64,000 nt of DNA from assembly GCA_025677835.1 (NCBI GenBank), contig JAIXMR010000071.1, positions 1 to 64,000 on the forward strand, read 5' to 3'. Position numbers and translations under genes: made by a program. A model generated the notes under the pieces. The model was given only the letters and a program-made list of their open reading frames with translations. It did not search any database and had not been told where the DNA came from. Of this stretch, positions 31,960-45,113 are shown in pieces; within the stretch, counting starts at the first letter, position 1; every line of letters starts with the position of its first letter. The stretch comes from Sporodiniella umbellata. Lineage: Eukaryota; Mucoromycota; Mucoromycetes; Mucorales; Rhizopodaceae.

Positions 31960-33161
31960 TTTTCTAAGTAACACGGGACACTATACGATTACGCTACAAC
32001 ACGCAATGTGTATTTTTAACACGAATTTCGTTATAAATGGTAATTTTTTTTCTTTTTCAGACAAAGGTGAATTGAGTCTGAACTCTCTCAAAGTTTGCTG
32101 ATCTTTGTTATATACAGATTGGCGTAATGTCACTGTATCTTTTGAGATTTTAACTTTAGTCTTGTTATGGTTTGCGCAGAAAATTGATGTTTTTAATTTT
32201 CACTCGGAACTCGCATTGCTTTTTTAATAAATACTTCACCCATTAAGTGTCGTCCTACGCTGCGCTTTCCGATAATTATTTTTAACATAGACATTGTGTC
32301 ACAGCGGCCCCAGGATAGACAGAGTATTTGATCCTCGAAGATTCTTAAATCTGTTTATAATAACGGGGGCTCTAGTATTTTTACTCAAAAATCCACGGCT
32401 TGCAATAGTACTGTACTATGTTTCACGCTACTTGTTATGGTGAGACGCAGGCAAGAATTTGTTGATATTGTATTCCATTAAGCCAAAGGTTGTAGATGCC
32501 GTCTTGATGTGATGTTGTTTTTCTTTTGAGGAGAAACAATTTTTTAGAGCCCTTGCTAAGGTCATGAGAAAGAAGGGTGGTATGATAGGCAACACTATGT
32601 GCTGAAAAGGATACTCAATGCTAAAAATAAACTCTGACAGTAGCTTTAGAGTTTCACAAATTTAAATAAAAAAGGGGAATAGAAAATCAATATTTACTGC
32701 CTAACGATCTGGAACCTAAAAAAGCCGCGAATCCCTTTTATTTTTGGCTCTTCTATCATTTTCTCTTTTTCTTTTTAGCTATCCTAAGGGATAAACACTT
32801 GAAGTAAAATTAAATTAAATAGTACTTCCCAAAAAAAAAAAAAAAAAAAAAACACAAGCACAAACTGGGATCTTTCAAAAAATAGAAATCTATTGAGCCA
32901 AACACAAAGTTACAGTAAAGGAGATCTTCTTGAAAAGCCCAAAAATGCTCCTTTGCGAGTATCATGCATGCCCGCTTTAATTTCTATTGGCTTCTTTTTT
33001 TGTACGCGTGTAGACGACTCTTTATTCCTTCATTTTTTGTACCACCTATATAAAAGTGGAAAATGGACTATGTTTGGAACCAATGTTTGTACCTCCAGTA
33101 AATCCGAACTTTAAATAAACAGTGAGTAAATCTTATAATACAGGATTTTTTTTTCGGCATT
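31960..33161. other. 1.2-kb intergenic region
   Basis: No gene recognised; a poly(A) run at about 32830-32851. The 74-codon ORF at 32893-33114 has no coding character that I can see. Confidence 0.6.
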
Positions 33162-35122
33162 TTATTTTTTAGTAATCATTTTTAGCTCATTCAGAGCTTC
33201 ATTTAGACTCTCTACAGACATCACGTTAAGCTTTTACTTCGCTTTGAGGTGGGCTAACTTTTTTTTAGACATACCTATGATTGAGGGCTGATCTTGCATA
33301 TAGATAGGTAGTTTTGGTAACATAAGCTTTGGTATTTCTTTTTGGCTAAAATCTATAAACTGTTGAGCATTGTCGTGTAATGTTTGTCTTGTGTTGCGAT
33401 TGGAGCTCTAGTTAAAATATAAGCAATGAGTAAATACACAAATTAAACAGGTAAAAGAATACCTTAAGCCTGCTGTCCATCCATACAGTATATCTTTTAA
33501 TCAATTGCAAGGTCAATTTGTAAAAACGATGCGCTAGTGAATACAAATACACCTGATCTGACCAGCATTTTTGAATTGCATCTGTGATAGCCTTTGTCTC
33601 TGTCAAAGTACTGTTTTTATCTTTAGCAGATGATGTACTCGTTAGAGTCTCTTCTACTGAGATCACAATCTCTCGAAGCTTCAATTGGAAATAGACAGGC
33701 AGTTGCCATTTTTTCATAAACTCAACATAAGATGGATGCTGTCGAAAATAAATTATGGATCGTTTTGAGTTACACAGACCTTCCAGGTTGGATATAAATG
33801 AAACGGTTGTTGTATAATTCTATCGTTTGTCAGTCTAAAGGAATTTGAGAACATTTTCTTTTTTGGGGGAAAACCTTGTGAAATATATCCGTTTGTCCTG
33901 GAGCAAAAATCATTTTGCACTCTTGGCTAATCTTTTGGCTGACTTCCACCCAAAGAGAATTTACCAACACTTCATAGTTAGATCCTTTCAATGTCTTTTG
34001 CGTGATCTCTAAAATAGGCTGCAGATCTGTGGTAATTAAAGATATAATATTTTGGTACATGTCGGCCAATGGCTGATCTCTATCTTGTTTGCTTTGAAGC
34101 AATTTGGGCTGAATAATTTTATCCAAATGCCACTTTATAAACTGTTCCTGAATAATTTTTTCTCCTATTTCGGTTTGGTCAATAAGAGCATAAGTCCTTA
34201 AGCATTCAATGAGCGACTGCTTTGTAGACTGAGTAACCTCTCCAGCACGTACTTGCGATAAAGCAGTGCTCAGTGTTTTTTGCAACCTTTGTTCCAAAGT
34301 TTCTTTGATGCGTGTGATTCTCCACTCGTTTTCTTTAATAAAAGCAAGATCTTTGCCTCTCCCAACTAGATGCTGCAGTTGATTGTACTCGATCGCTGCT
34401 CTTTCAATTTGTTTTCCTATGCTATTTAAAAGGATCAGTCTGGACTTCAATCTTGAACGGCGATAGTCTGTGTACCTTTGCTTTTCTTCAGCATGCTTGT
34501 ATTTGTCTTGAACAATCTCGGTATTTATGTCCAAAAGATACTCTACTTTCCCAATCGAGTCGTGTATATTTAACAAAAGTTTTAATACAGACTAGCATAA
34601 CCAAATATTAAAAAACAAAAATATTTGTATTTCGTTCCAAACCTTTTTATCTCTCACTTGTGCGCGCTTCTGAAGTTGCTCTTGTAAAGAATCAATAACA
34701 CTTTGAAAGTAATCACGTGATTCCTTTTTTTTTTATACAAATGTATTGGTATTTGCTTCGAAGCTACATTGACTTACGATGACTTGGTTTTCAATTTGCT
34801 CTAAAGGTTGTTCGAAATCTTTAAGTCTTTTGTCAACGCCTTTCAAGTTGGCTGAAAGATTTACAAAGTCTTGGTAATCCCTATCAATGAGCTCGACAAG
34901 CTCTATCTTTAGGTTCTTCAAGTGCGTGTTAAGCTCGACTTTCATTCTCTCTAGGCCTAAATGTCTTTTGCTAGAAAGAAATTTATCAGGATCAAATTCT
35001 TGAGCATTTAATTCCGAGCGTTCAACAGCATTATTTGGTAAAGGCTTTATCGAAATTGCCAGGTCTTCTTCATCTTCATCGCTTAAACTGAAGATGCTTT
35101 GTTTCTTTCTGTGCCCTGACAT
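33162..35122 (-). CDS. COG2: Conserved oligomeric Golgi complex subunit 2
   Basis: Six exons (35122-34778, 34723-34643, 34591-33875, 33819-33463, 33407-33275, 33211-33162) give 560 residues in frame. COG2 landmarks are ELIDRDYQDFVNLSANLKGV (about 75-95), RDKKSVLKLLLNIHDSIGKV, LRTYALIDQTEIGEKIIQEQ, and KKWQLPVYFQLKLREI followed by CWSDQVYLYSLAHRFYKLTL. Role: lobe-A subunit of the COG tether for intra-Golgi retrograde vesicles. After the RYTVWMD segment only about 60 residues remain, whereas animal COG2 has roughly 250, so the C-terminal domain is strongly reduced. The final coding exon is only 50 nt. Confidence 0.9.
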
Positions 35123-35273
35123 GTTTGGGCAGTTTTTTATTTAGAAAAAAAAATTGAGACAAACAAAATGTTTTATATATTGTGTGTATAAACTCCGGTG
35201 CATAAGAAGTGCGAGTGTTTTGGAATAAAATAAATACAAAGATTACATATAGTAGTAGGTATTTGGGGAGGAA

Positions 35274-37049
35274 TTAAGTACATATATCCTCAAGTAGAAC
35301 GGTGGAAGCATCACTGAGTTCGCCCTCGTCATCATGTTCACTAAAATTTTGGGCTGGTATATCTAGAGTTGTGCCGGCTTGAGTACTTGATGCGAGTGTA
35401 GGGCTGGGATTTGGTATATTGTCACCTTGGAATTCAGTAACTTGCTCATTTACAATATTCTGTTCTTCGTTATCAGCAGGCATATCTTTATGGTCTTTAC
35501 GGTACTTAAGCCCAAGTTTTTCTTTGTACATACAACTACACGTACCTGTAATAAGAGTGGAATCGATAGCCTTATTGAGGTAGTCTCGCGCCCATAATTT
35601 TTTCCTAGGTAAAAGCGCATTACCTCTAAAAGGTGAAATATTTAGGTGTGAGGGTTTTTTTTCTTTGTGTGATTGGTGTTCTCTTTCTTCTGTAGCGGAT
35701 AGACTAGACAAGGAAGAAAGGGAAGAAAGGTCGTCACTCTGCTGATTTTCGTCTAGTTCATGAGGCAAATCATCTCCGACAATATCAACGTCGCCATCAA
35801 CGTCCAGCAGTTCCTCGTCGTCTTCTGGAGATTCTTCAGTCTTTGGTGGCGGCGAATTGGTTGTAACATCTACGTATTCTTCGGCTTGCGTTTTGTCAGG
35901 GGTAGGTCGAGGCTTCAATAAAAGAACGGATGGTTTGCTTCTGCGACGGCGATTGATATTGCTTTGTTTCTTTATTGCACACTGTTTTCTTAGATGCTCA
36001 ACAAAGCACCTCTGCTTATTGGAACAGGCACACGATCCAAACTCCTTTTCAAAACGATCAAGCATCTTTGTAATTATTGCTCGTTTTTTTCGTTCTTCTT
36101 CTTCATCAATCACTTTATTTCTGTTTTCTTTTTTCGATCTATAGTGCCAATCCATATACTCTTTCCACGATACATGGCCTCTTTGCCAGCCCCAGCCTAT
36201 TGTCACCTCCTGACCTTTTTCAATTACACGACGGGCAAACAAACCCAAGTGTATTGCTTTATCTTCGAGAGGTAATACTATGTTGCGAAGCTCAGCATTA
36301 GGGTGGCAAGAGCGACGAATATATTTTGCCTTGTTTCCAAATTGTCTTGTATCCACACAAAGATCCAAAGTCGGGAAAAACATAATATGACTTAGTGGGG
36401 TACCCAGCAAAACAAAATCATTTAAAGGATCAAATTTAAACTCTGATTTCAATAAGATGTCTCCAGCGACCTCCATTAGATATCTAAACGGCTCCGCATA
36501 CTGGGTTGCGAAGAGACCTTGATTAGATACTGGTGCATTGATAAAGGCCCCTTGTTGCAAGAGAGTATCCACATCCATTGTCACAAAAGCTCCTAAGTCA
36601 TAAATAAACGGTCGATGATCGTCGTATTTCCAATCTTTCTTCCATCTTTCTCGTGCTTCATCAAACAAAACAGATGCATACCGAGAAATCACTCGGTTTT
36701 TAATCGGCTGTTTTCTTTTTTTGTTAAAAACTGAAGGATTGTTGTCATCTAAATCAAGTTTAGAGAGCTTTTTTTTGGTGATGGCAATTCTTTTGGAAAG
36801 CTTTGGACGTTTTTTTCCGCTACATTGGTCGCATAAAAAATGGTCTGGGATACTGATGGGTGTTATGTGAACACAATAAGCATGCTGCCAAACAAGACAG
36901 TGCTCGCATTGAATAGTAAAACCGTCATCTTGAGTAGATGAGCATGTACATCGAATCAAGCCTGCATCAATGGGTAATTTGACATCCTCCTCGCTTTCTT
37001 CTTTTGCTGGTCGTTTTTTGAAGTTGGTTGACAACCAAGGTTTGGACAT
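35274..37049 (-). CDS. SET3: Set3/SETD5-type PHD-SET chromatin protein
   Basis: A single exon encodes 591 residues from MSKPW (upstream in-frame codons lack an ATG). The PHD finger at about 33-75 is CTCSSTQDDGFTIQCEHCL...WQHAYC...CDQC (C4HC3). The SET domain at about 155-305 contains the cofactor-site motif RRSCHPNAEL and ends with VTIGWGWQRG, where active SET enzymes carry a catalytic-region Tyr (TYDY-like). The C-terminal half is acidic and Ser-rich. This matches Set3, MLL5 and SETD5, which read H3K4me3 by PHD and have inactive SET domains, acting in a histone-deacetylase complex. The gene lies at the edge of the 8-kb gene desert. Confidence 0.87.
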   Translation of the reverse strand: MSKPWLSTNFKKRPAKEESEEDVKLPIDAGLIRCTCSSTQDDGFTIQCEHCLVWQHAYCVHITPISIPDHFLCDQCSGKKRPKLSKRIAITKKKLSKLDLDDNNPSVFNKKRKQPIKNRVISRYASVLFDEARERWKKDWKYDDHRPFIYDLGAFVTMDVDTLLQQGAFINAPVSNQGLFATQYAEPFRYLMEVAGDILLKSEFKFDPLNDFVLLGTPLSHIMFFPTLDLCVDTRQFGNKAKYIRRSCHPNAELRNIVLPLEDKAIHLGLFARRVIEKGQEVTIGWGWQRGHVSWKEYMDWHYRSKKENRNKVIDEEEERKKRAIITKMLDRFEKEFGSCACSNKQRCFVEHLRKQCAIKKQSNINRRRRSKPSVLLLKPRPTPDKTQAEEYVDVTTNSPPPKTEESPEDDEELLDVDGDVDIVGDDLPHELDENQQSDDLSSLSSLSSLSATEEREHQSHKEKKPSHLNISPFRGNALLPRKKLWARDYLNKAIDSTLITGTCSCMYKEKLGLKYRKDHKDMPADNEEQNIVNEQVTEFQGDNIPNPSPTLASSTQAGTTLDIPAQNFSEHDDEGELSDASTVLLEDICT

Positions 37050-39566
37050 AGTGAACAACAGTAGAAAAAAAAAAACCAATTATATACTTGTTTCAGTATG
37101 TCTCAGGTAAACTCTAGCTGGCTATAAAATGACAACGGTTTATGAGATCTGAATTTAAATATTCTAAATCCTTTTTGACTCACTCCACGGTCTAATTTTC
37201 ACTACAATATCCGTCATAGCTCACTAATATCAGCAATGCTGAAAATTCAGCCGGAGGTATAACTTCCTTGTTCACCCAATTTAACTAAACTCTTGCTCTA
37301 TAACAAGAAAGAGTACTTTATCTAAGGCCTACGTAAAAGAGTCTAAGAGAAAGCACAAAATAAAGCTAAATCAAGATATTTTTTCAAATACAGGTATGTC
37401 ATCCTGACTGTGAGTTTAATTAGTATTTAAATGCCTTGAAACAATAAGGAACGTTTAAAATTTGGTACGCGATAGTTGAGTGTTAAAAAAAACTCACAAC
37501 TTGATCTGCTACTTTAGTATAGTTGACTAAATTCCATTTTTAGCTATAAACTTAGTAAAAAAAAGAAAAATCCGTCAGTATAAAACTCTTTCTTTAGTAA
37601 GAAAACAAAAAAGAGTGCTTCAAGGCGCTATTTTTAGGTTAAGCAACGCTAAACAACGCATGACTGTTGCATGTATCTTTTATTTGTCTACGTAGCATAG
37701 TTTACTGAGCTTCTATACGACATATGATCAACCGCGCTTTTTCAGTTTGTAATTGGTTATTTACTTTGTGTTTTTGTAAACCCAAGATCTCCTCTTACCA
37801 TCCTTAATTGCTTAACCAATAAATAGCTTGAACGAGTTGCTTCGTGTACTTTTATAAGTAACTCAAGATTAATATTGCCCTTAACTCAATTAAATCTATA
37901 GATCCTCAAATCTATTCAACAATCCTGATCTTTGTAACGTGAAAAGAGGAAAAGAGAAGGATTTTCTCAGCTTTTTTGAGCACAATGAAAAAACAAACAG
38001 CATCTCAAATCAAAGCGTTGTGTTACGAGTTACAACAGAAAAAAAGGCTGGCCTTATATTTTTTTTCACAACATTTTTTCATTTACAATATTTCTGAAAA
38101 CAATGGCATTTAATTGAAAACACAGTCGTTCCAACATCAAAGGGTAATTCTTTTTAAAAAGAAATGTGACTAGTAAAATTCGTTTTGGAAACATTATACA
38201 ATGTCAACTGTGAAAGTAAAGTGTCGTCGGATAGATCAAGTGCTCGTATGAGAAGTTTGGCTTGTGGTATTTATGTGTGTTCTTTCATCGTGAGCTGGCA
38301 CAATGGATGCAATAATGATTTGACAGCAGAGAACTCTGTGATCTTTTATGCTGTGATTTTAAGCTGCTAGCCAAGAACTACAAAATTATCCTTTGTTCCC
38401 TTTTTGAATTGAATTACCAAGAATGAGTTACATTGAATCTTTAACACCCTACACAATTTTCGAATAAAACAGTCTTTTAGTTACTCCAATTTACGAAAGC
38501 ACTACAGAGTATATCATAAAAGTAATAAATTAAGAATTTTCATGTCATTTGAATTTTTTAGCAAACAAGTTGCATTCAATAGTTCAAAGTACAAAAAATA
38601 CTATATAAACAGAAAAAACTATTCACCATCTCGTTTTCTTGTTGAGTCAATCTATAAAAATTTTCTATATTAGCAAAGATATAAAAAAAAATTGGCTACC
38701 CAGCGTGCTGCAAAATGCTTAACGACTTATTTTCTTTAAGCCTCCCAATTCAAATATACAAGGCACATTTTCTTTTTCTCGCAGAGAATCGTTTTAATAA
38801 ACTTCATCGTTTAGCTTTGTCCTCAAAAGATATACCAATCTCTGACGAAGTACCTGTCAATTATTAAAATCCGCCTAAACTACTTTTTGTACCTGAACCA
38901 GCAACAGCAGTTCTACTCTAAACCACCGCTATCCATTGTGTTCTAAAAACTGTCAACTGCCTATTCAGGCGCCTCAAATTATTATTTCTACGTTAAAACT
39001 ATACAGATATAGGATTTAAAGATATATTTAAACAAAAGGCCATGGCCTTTACTACAGCAGATGTTGAGGGCATTTGATATAGAGAATATAGAAAAATCAA
39101 ATAATCTATACCGTATATAAAGCCTTCTCTATGAATAAAACACATTTATGTTAACAGCCTTTTTGCAATCTCGCCATTCAACTAAACAGTCGAAAAGGGA
39201 CCATATGACTAACTACTTTTGTTTAAAAACTATACGCTATCAAACAAGGTGCTCCTAGAGCTTTTGAATACTTACTGAAGGAGACTAACATGAATGTGTT
39301 TGATACAAGCGTTTTTTCTTTATAGTATAGAACCGTACTGTAGTTATCCAAATAGTTACACGCGTTTTGAAAAAGTTTCGTACCAATTTTTGCTCTCTAG
39401 ATTAGATTCCATTATCCAAACAAGTTAAACATCACAAATATTTCTTTGAATAATTGATAGTGAACTCAAATACTTGAAAAAATTTTCAATCTTTTAATTG
39501 TTTGAGTAGATATTGCCAAAATTGCTTCCGAGGTCAGCGCATCTGCAATAGACTTAATAAACAAGC

Positions 39567-39599
<33 letters not shown>

Positions 39600-40999
39600 A
39601 AAGTCTTTGGTCAAAGGCAAAAATAAAATAGTAGTTTATTCATAAACAGGTGCCTTGCTTGTTTCTAAAAAATCATATTTTAGGCAAACCAATATTACTA
39701 ATAGATTGTGAATTTACTAGAGCTCAGTAAAATAGCTTGAGGAATATCTACAGCACACTTTAGACGACCCCACTCCAAATTCAATAATATAAGCACACAC
39801 TTCTTGCTAAAGCATATGAGTGATTTGCTATTTACAATGCCAACAGCTCGATTAAAAAAGCTGTGATTTTAGACAGTGGATTGATTAAGCCTGTTACTCA
39901 CCCAATTCATGAGAAGTTATAGTCTAAGATTGTGAAAGAAAAGATTGACTTTACTACCGAAAACGAATGTGTAAAAACAAGCACAAGCTTGAAAGGAAAC
40001 TGAGAGTGTTTTTGATTTGTTTCAAGAAAATGAGGTGATCAAAACTATTAGAAAATTTTTCTTGGTTGATATCTATCATAAATGTATTCAAAAAAAAAAA
40101 AAAAAAAAAAAGTCAACAAAGGTATTGTTAAAGCTATCTGGAACAGGTTCTAAAGAGGCGTTTGATTTGCTTATTTGTCGGCAGATTTTTTTAATAATCA
40201 ATTGAGACCCTCAGTATTCATATCGCAAAACAAGCAAAAAGTTAACAGTGTGTTTTTATAATGAGAGCTTTTTAATACCTAGTAAGTTATTGAAGCCCAT
40301 TTATATTTTTTATTATTTGATAACTCAATATTAGTGAAATCAAAAGCTACACTTTACTTTTCAGCTATAGTCATCAGTACTCGCTGTACCGGTTTTGAGC
40401 GCCTTTTGCAAAACTCCTTTTTGTTGGCTCACTGTTTGCTCCAAGCGAGATTATAGTCTTGCCATATACAGTGTCAAGCATAGGGAGTTTTAGTAACTAG
40501 AGGTTTCTCAAAACCACCGAAACTTCAATGAAATTTCTTCTGCTATTAAAGCAGTATTACATCCGGTGCGCCAGCTCACGATAAAAGAACACACATAGAC
40601 ACCACAAGTCAAACTTCTCATACCATCACTTGATCTATTCGACGACGCTTTACTTTCGCGGTTAATTCGCATAGTGTTTCCAAAACGAATTTAAAAATGA
40701 AACCCTCCTGCTGTTTGGCGTGTAATCAAATGTTTGTTTTTTGTGCTTGTGTACAAGAAAAAAATGTCAGCTGTACTCTGTAACCCAATTCACCAAAAAA
40801 GGCCATTGATATTTTCAGGCAATCGAAAATAGCTACTTTGATTAAATCTTGTTCAAGTTTTGTGTATTTTTACTTTTTACAATGTTTTTCGTTCTAGTCC
40901 AAAGCGCGCTTGCTGATTTTATACAGAGTACCAGAACAATCCCTAAAAAACGGAAAACAGAGTTTGAGTTCGTAGTAGCCATACCCTGGATCATTTGGG

Positions 41000-41031
<32 letters not shown>

Positions 41032-41759
41032 ACAGCTAAAAATAACATTTTTAACAAATAGAGGATATTTGCAAAATGTACAAGTTGCTGTTACACTTGA
41101 GTGAGGGTACTTGCATTTTCAAAGACATCAGGCTTTTTAGTTTAAAACAAACGTTAGAGTTAAAAGCACTTGCACAAACTTGCATTCTATTTTTTGCTTT
41201 TGGGTTTTTTTATGGAAAAAAAAAAAAGCAAAGATTTTGATCTACACTAGATTTATAGAGTGTATTTAGTGCTGGGCAACATAAAGCCTATGAACTTAAA
41301 GACTTTGAAAAAAACTTGTTTTTGCATGTTTTTGTATTCTTCTATAAGATTTTGCCCTTTTTTTTTTTTTAGTTTCTGTATTATTGAAACTAAATATAAT
41401 CTAACTAAAACCATTCACCATACAATTTTAAAGTGACGTACAGGCATAGTATAAGAGTACTAAATATGAGATTAGCCAATCTCGAAAAAATAAATATTCT
41501 TTGAGCTATATATTAGAAAAAAAAAAACACTTTTTAAAGATAGGGGAAGGGATAAGTATAAGAGGCATTCCTGTTTGCTTTACCTAAAAGTAGGTTATTT
41601 AAAACCTAACAAACACCTTTCTTGGTATATAATTGAACTATCAAGACCTAGAGTAAAGAAGCTGAAAGATTCAATATTGGTAACACCATAGGAAATAGCT
41701 TGTTGTTGAGTGCTTTAATTTGTGCAAACATGATAGTTATGCTCTATATTAATGTCTTG

Positions 41760-41795
<36 letters not shown>

Positions 41796-44700
41796 TTTGC
41801 GTGCTTATTGAACCTCATTTTGAGTATGGATGCTAACGTTTGATACAATAAAAGCTCTAATTCACCTTCAAAAAAAGTAAATATATTAGTTGTTTAAATA
41901 AACACTTAGTAGGGTAATTGCCCGCTTCTAAAAAAGCACTTGGAGTAGATAACCTTAAAGCATATTATCTTAACAACAGTTAATAGAAAAATACTTTACT
42001 CATGACCCCAAAAAAAGTATCTATATGTACATGTACCTATGAGAAATACCAATAGTTTCAGGCAAACTTACTAATCAAAAATTGATGTAAGATTACCTGA
42101 TGAACATAGTGGCATACTGATTGTGTTTTCGCGAAATAAGTTCCCACTGTATCGAATACATTTGCTTTGATCGCTTGTTTATTCTTAAAGATGATCCCAT
42201 TTTTGGCTACGAAAGAGCGGTTTTAGTAAGCTGCATTAAAATAACTTTGTTCAAGCCCAATGAAGGTCAGAAATTTCATAGTTCAAATGGTTGTAGTATT
42301 AAATGACTACCAAATAACAGAAGCTGGGATTTTTCCAACATGCACCCAAACATCTGTATTGAAAATGAGCAATGTCAATCAGAAATCCCTCTTAGAGAGA
42401 CATCTTGGACTACCATATTTTTTTGTAAGTACTCTCAAAACCATCTTTTTAGAACTATTCTAATATCTTTACAGGTTTAATAGTGTGGCATACCCTAATC
42501 TACAGTTATATCTAAAATCTTCAAAGGCATAGAAATGAATTAAAGCTTAATATAGCTGAAGCTACTAGATGAGTAATTTAGTCGGAAAAAAAAAATCCAA
42601 TTAGAGAGTATATACAGTGAGGTATCTCTCTTAACAAGAGGCGACTTTAATTGAGTATAGATTAATGAGGCTATTTCCACTGAATTGGTAAATCTTGTTG
42701 ATCAAAAATACCGCGATAGCATTTTAAAAAAAAGGTCTCTAGGAACACCACCATTCACGTTTTCAGACTCAAAATCTCAATAAACGTACTATGAGAAAGA
42801 AAGGCAAATAGTTGGAGTATAGGTGTGTAAAAGAGTATTTTCAATAGTAGCGCTGGTTAATAAAGCACTGAAAGAACCCTTTTCAAAAGAGATAGTCTTT
42901 TAGGAGACCTCACCCCCTTTTTTTTTTTTTTTTATAGCTTTTGGTTTTCAAAGCGTTTCTATAGCCCTTTAAAAAAAGCTTTTTTCTTTAGTAGAAATAC
43001 TTGAGCTGCCTTGTGAGTAACGCGCTACAACATATTAAACTAGATTGTACCAGGTGACATTTATCCGAAAACAACTCAACATATTAAAACCAATGCGTCT
43101 TTAATGATTAGGCAGTTTGGAAATATTTTTACATCTATTTTTTTTTTTTCTAAAAAAAAAAAAAAAAAAAAAAAAAATCGCATTGATACTTTATTAAAAT
43201 GACCGGGTATAGCTTGAGCAAGAAGTACCATGGCCTTTTTTTTTTTTTTGGTGAAAACCGAAAATTTTAGTATCGATGTTTAAAATTTGAGTCTCCTCAG
43301 AAAATTCACAAATCGATCCACGCTTCTAAGCACCTATCTAGTTGCAGTCTCTGTTGGTGCTACCCTGACAGATTCCTATGGACCGACATTAAAAAGAAAG
43401 CTTGAGTCAATGTTATAGCTATTGAAAACCCCCTCCTCATTTGTTTAGTGTTGCCCCAGACAGTTCTTTGACTCGAGCCATTGGTAAGGCCTGAATAGTG
43501 TGCAATGAACTGATAAAAAATAAAAGGATAATAAAAAAGCAAACAGTAACAGTATAGGTTTGGAGTTGCAGATTGAAAATCTTCAAAATAGTTGAGTCGC
43601 TTTGTTTTTCAAAGCAAATGGGGGGGGTTTCCTTCTTGTTCTGTAAACTATAAATGGTATACATGATTGCTCAGTACATCGAAAAAGAGTGATACTTTTG
43701 GGTGAAAGTTTCAGGTGACATTACAAGTTGGTTTGTTCTATACATTATGCATTTCTGCACACTGTGTAAATATGGAAAAAGCATGTGTTATAACCAGCCC
43801 ATTTATTAAGCCTTATTGGTTTTTGTTCCAAAGATATTTGAAAGACAGTTTGAGCCTTTTATTTCCTACCATCGTTGGCTCATAGTCAACATCCTTTCAT
43901 TTTTTTTTTTTTAGAGAAAAATGTTCCTTTGGCGTCATTTTTAACTCTCACCCAGGAGCTGTGTAACACAGAGAATAGTATCACGGGCACTGCTTTAAAC
44001 AGATTTATTCTATTTTACTAGAAAAAAAAAAAAAAAGAGAATACTTTTGCTGTATGATAACAAATACCAATAATGGGTTTGATTGTTTTATAAAAATTCC
44101 CTTTGCCTTTTTTTCTTGCCAAAGAAAGGAAAAATCAAGATGTACGCTATTAAAAAAAATAAATTAACTTGCTCAGCAAAAAAAAAAAAAAAAAAAAACT
44201 CAACTTTGTTTTCTTCAAGAATACCCATAAAATAGCTTGATTCTTTTCCGCCCCACTCCTTTTTATTTCAAAAGAAGGAGCGGGTATTGTTTTGTCTGTT
44301 TGCATACTTTTTTTTTTTTTTTTTTTGCTACTGTTGCTCTGTTTGTTTTCTATAGAAAGTGTTTTTATTTATTTTGTGAAAATCGTTTTCGTGTAATTTT
44401 ACACAAGAGATTTCCGAGTTGATCGAAACATTTGTTGCGTGTGTATGTGTAATGTATAAAGTAGATTTATAACTACCTTTTTTTTAAGAGCTCTATGAGT
44501 AAAAAAAAAAAAAAAAAAAAAGAAACGCAATTGTATATATGTGATCATTGCTGATTATAGACACATGTATGTATCCATATACTGTAATGAAAACATTGGT
44601 TTTAGTTTTTGTTTTGTTTTTTTCTAGATGATCTAGACAACACAGTTAGAGCTGACCAATCTGTTTTCATCTTTTTTTTTTTTTTTTTTTTTTTTTTCTT

Positions 44701-44948
44701 GGATCTTCTTTCAGATAGGCAACGTCCTGAAATAGTGGTTTGTGTTCAAGCGCTGCTTTCCTTTTTTTTTTTTTTTTTTCTTGTACTTTATTAGTTGCTC
44801 TCTTTGCCCTATCGCTTACATATTGTAAATAATTTAGCTCCGTACCAATGTTTGGTAGTTGTTATTTTACGCATCTGCGCGACCTATCAAGCATTTTATA
44901 CAGGTTTTTTTTTTTTTTTGGGGGATGGTGTTGGGACCAGTATAGCTC
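37050..44948. other. About 7.9-kb AT-rich gene desert
   Basis: On both strands I find no ORF above about 75 codons that looks coding, no chain of spliceable exons, and no transposon protein. Composition is visibly AT-rich with frequent stops. Landmarks are poly(T)/poly(A) runs (about 39568-39602, 40089-40111, 41001-41030, 43153-43177, 44181-44198) and an (AT)n tract at 41763-41792. It contrasts with the gene-dense flanks (genes typically under 1 kb apart). Candidate explanations are a non-coding RNA locus, decayed repeats, or centromere-like DNA. None is demonstrated. Confidence 0.6.
41763..41792. repeat. (AT)n microsatellite
   Basis: About 15 AT units inside the gene desert. Confidence 0.9.
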
Positions 44949-44955
44949 TATAAAA
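44949..44955 (+). promoter_or_regulatory. TATA box, first tandem Cys-rich gene
   Basis: TATAAAA followed by TGACA. The 5' leader appears to contain an intron (GTAAGA at 45053 to CTCTAG ending at 45107) whose acceptor is 6 bp before the ATG. The same arrangement recurs in the second copy. Confidence 0.65.
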
Positions 44956-45113
44956 TGACAACAGGCCATAAGTGTTTTTTTTTTTCTTCTTCTTTTTAGA
45001 CAACCTTTTGACAGTTCTCTTTTCTCTCTTTTTTTTTTTTTTAAAAATAAAGGTAAGAATATCTTTTTTTCTGAAAATTACTTGATGGTTAAACATTGTT
45101 GCTCTAGGCAACC

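Noticed and set aside
37050..44948. Centromere or transposon in the gene desert
   Set aside because: No reverse transcriptase, transposase, terminal repeats or target-site duplications seen, and no known centromere motif that I can verify. Reported only as a gene-poor region.
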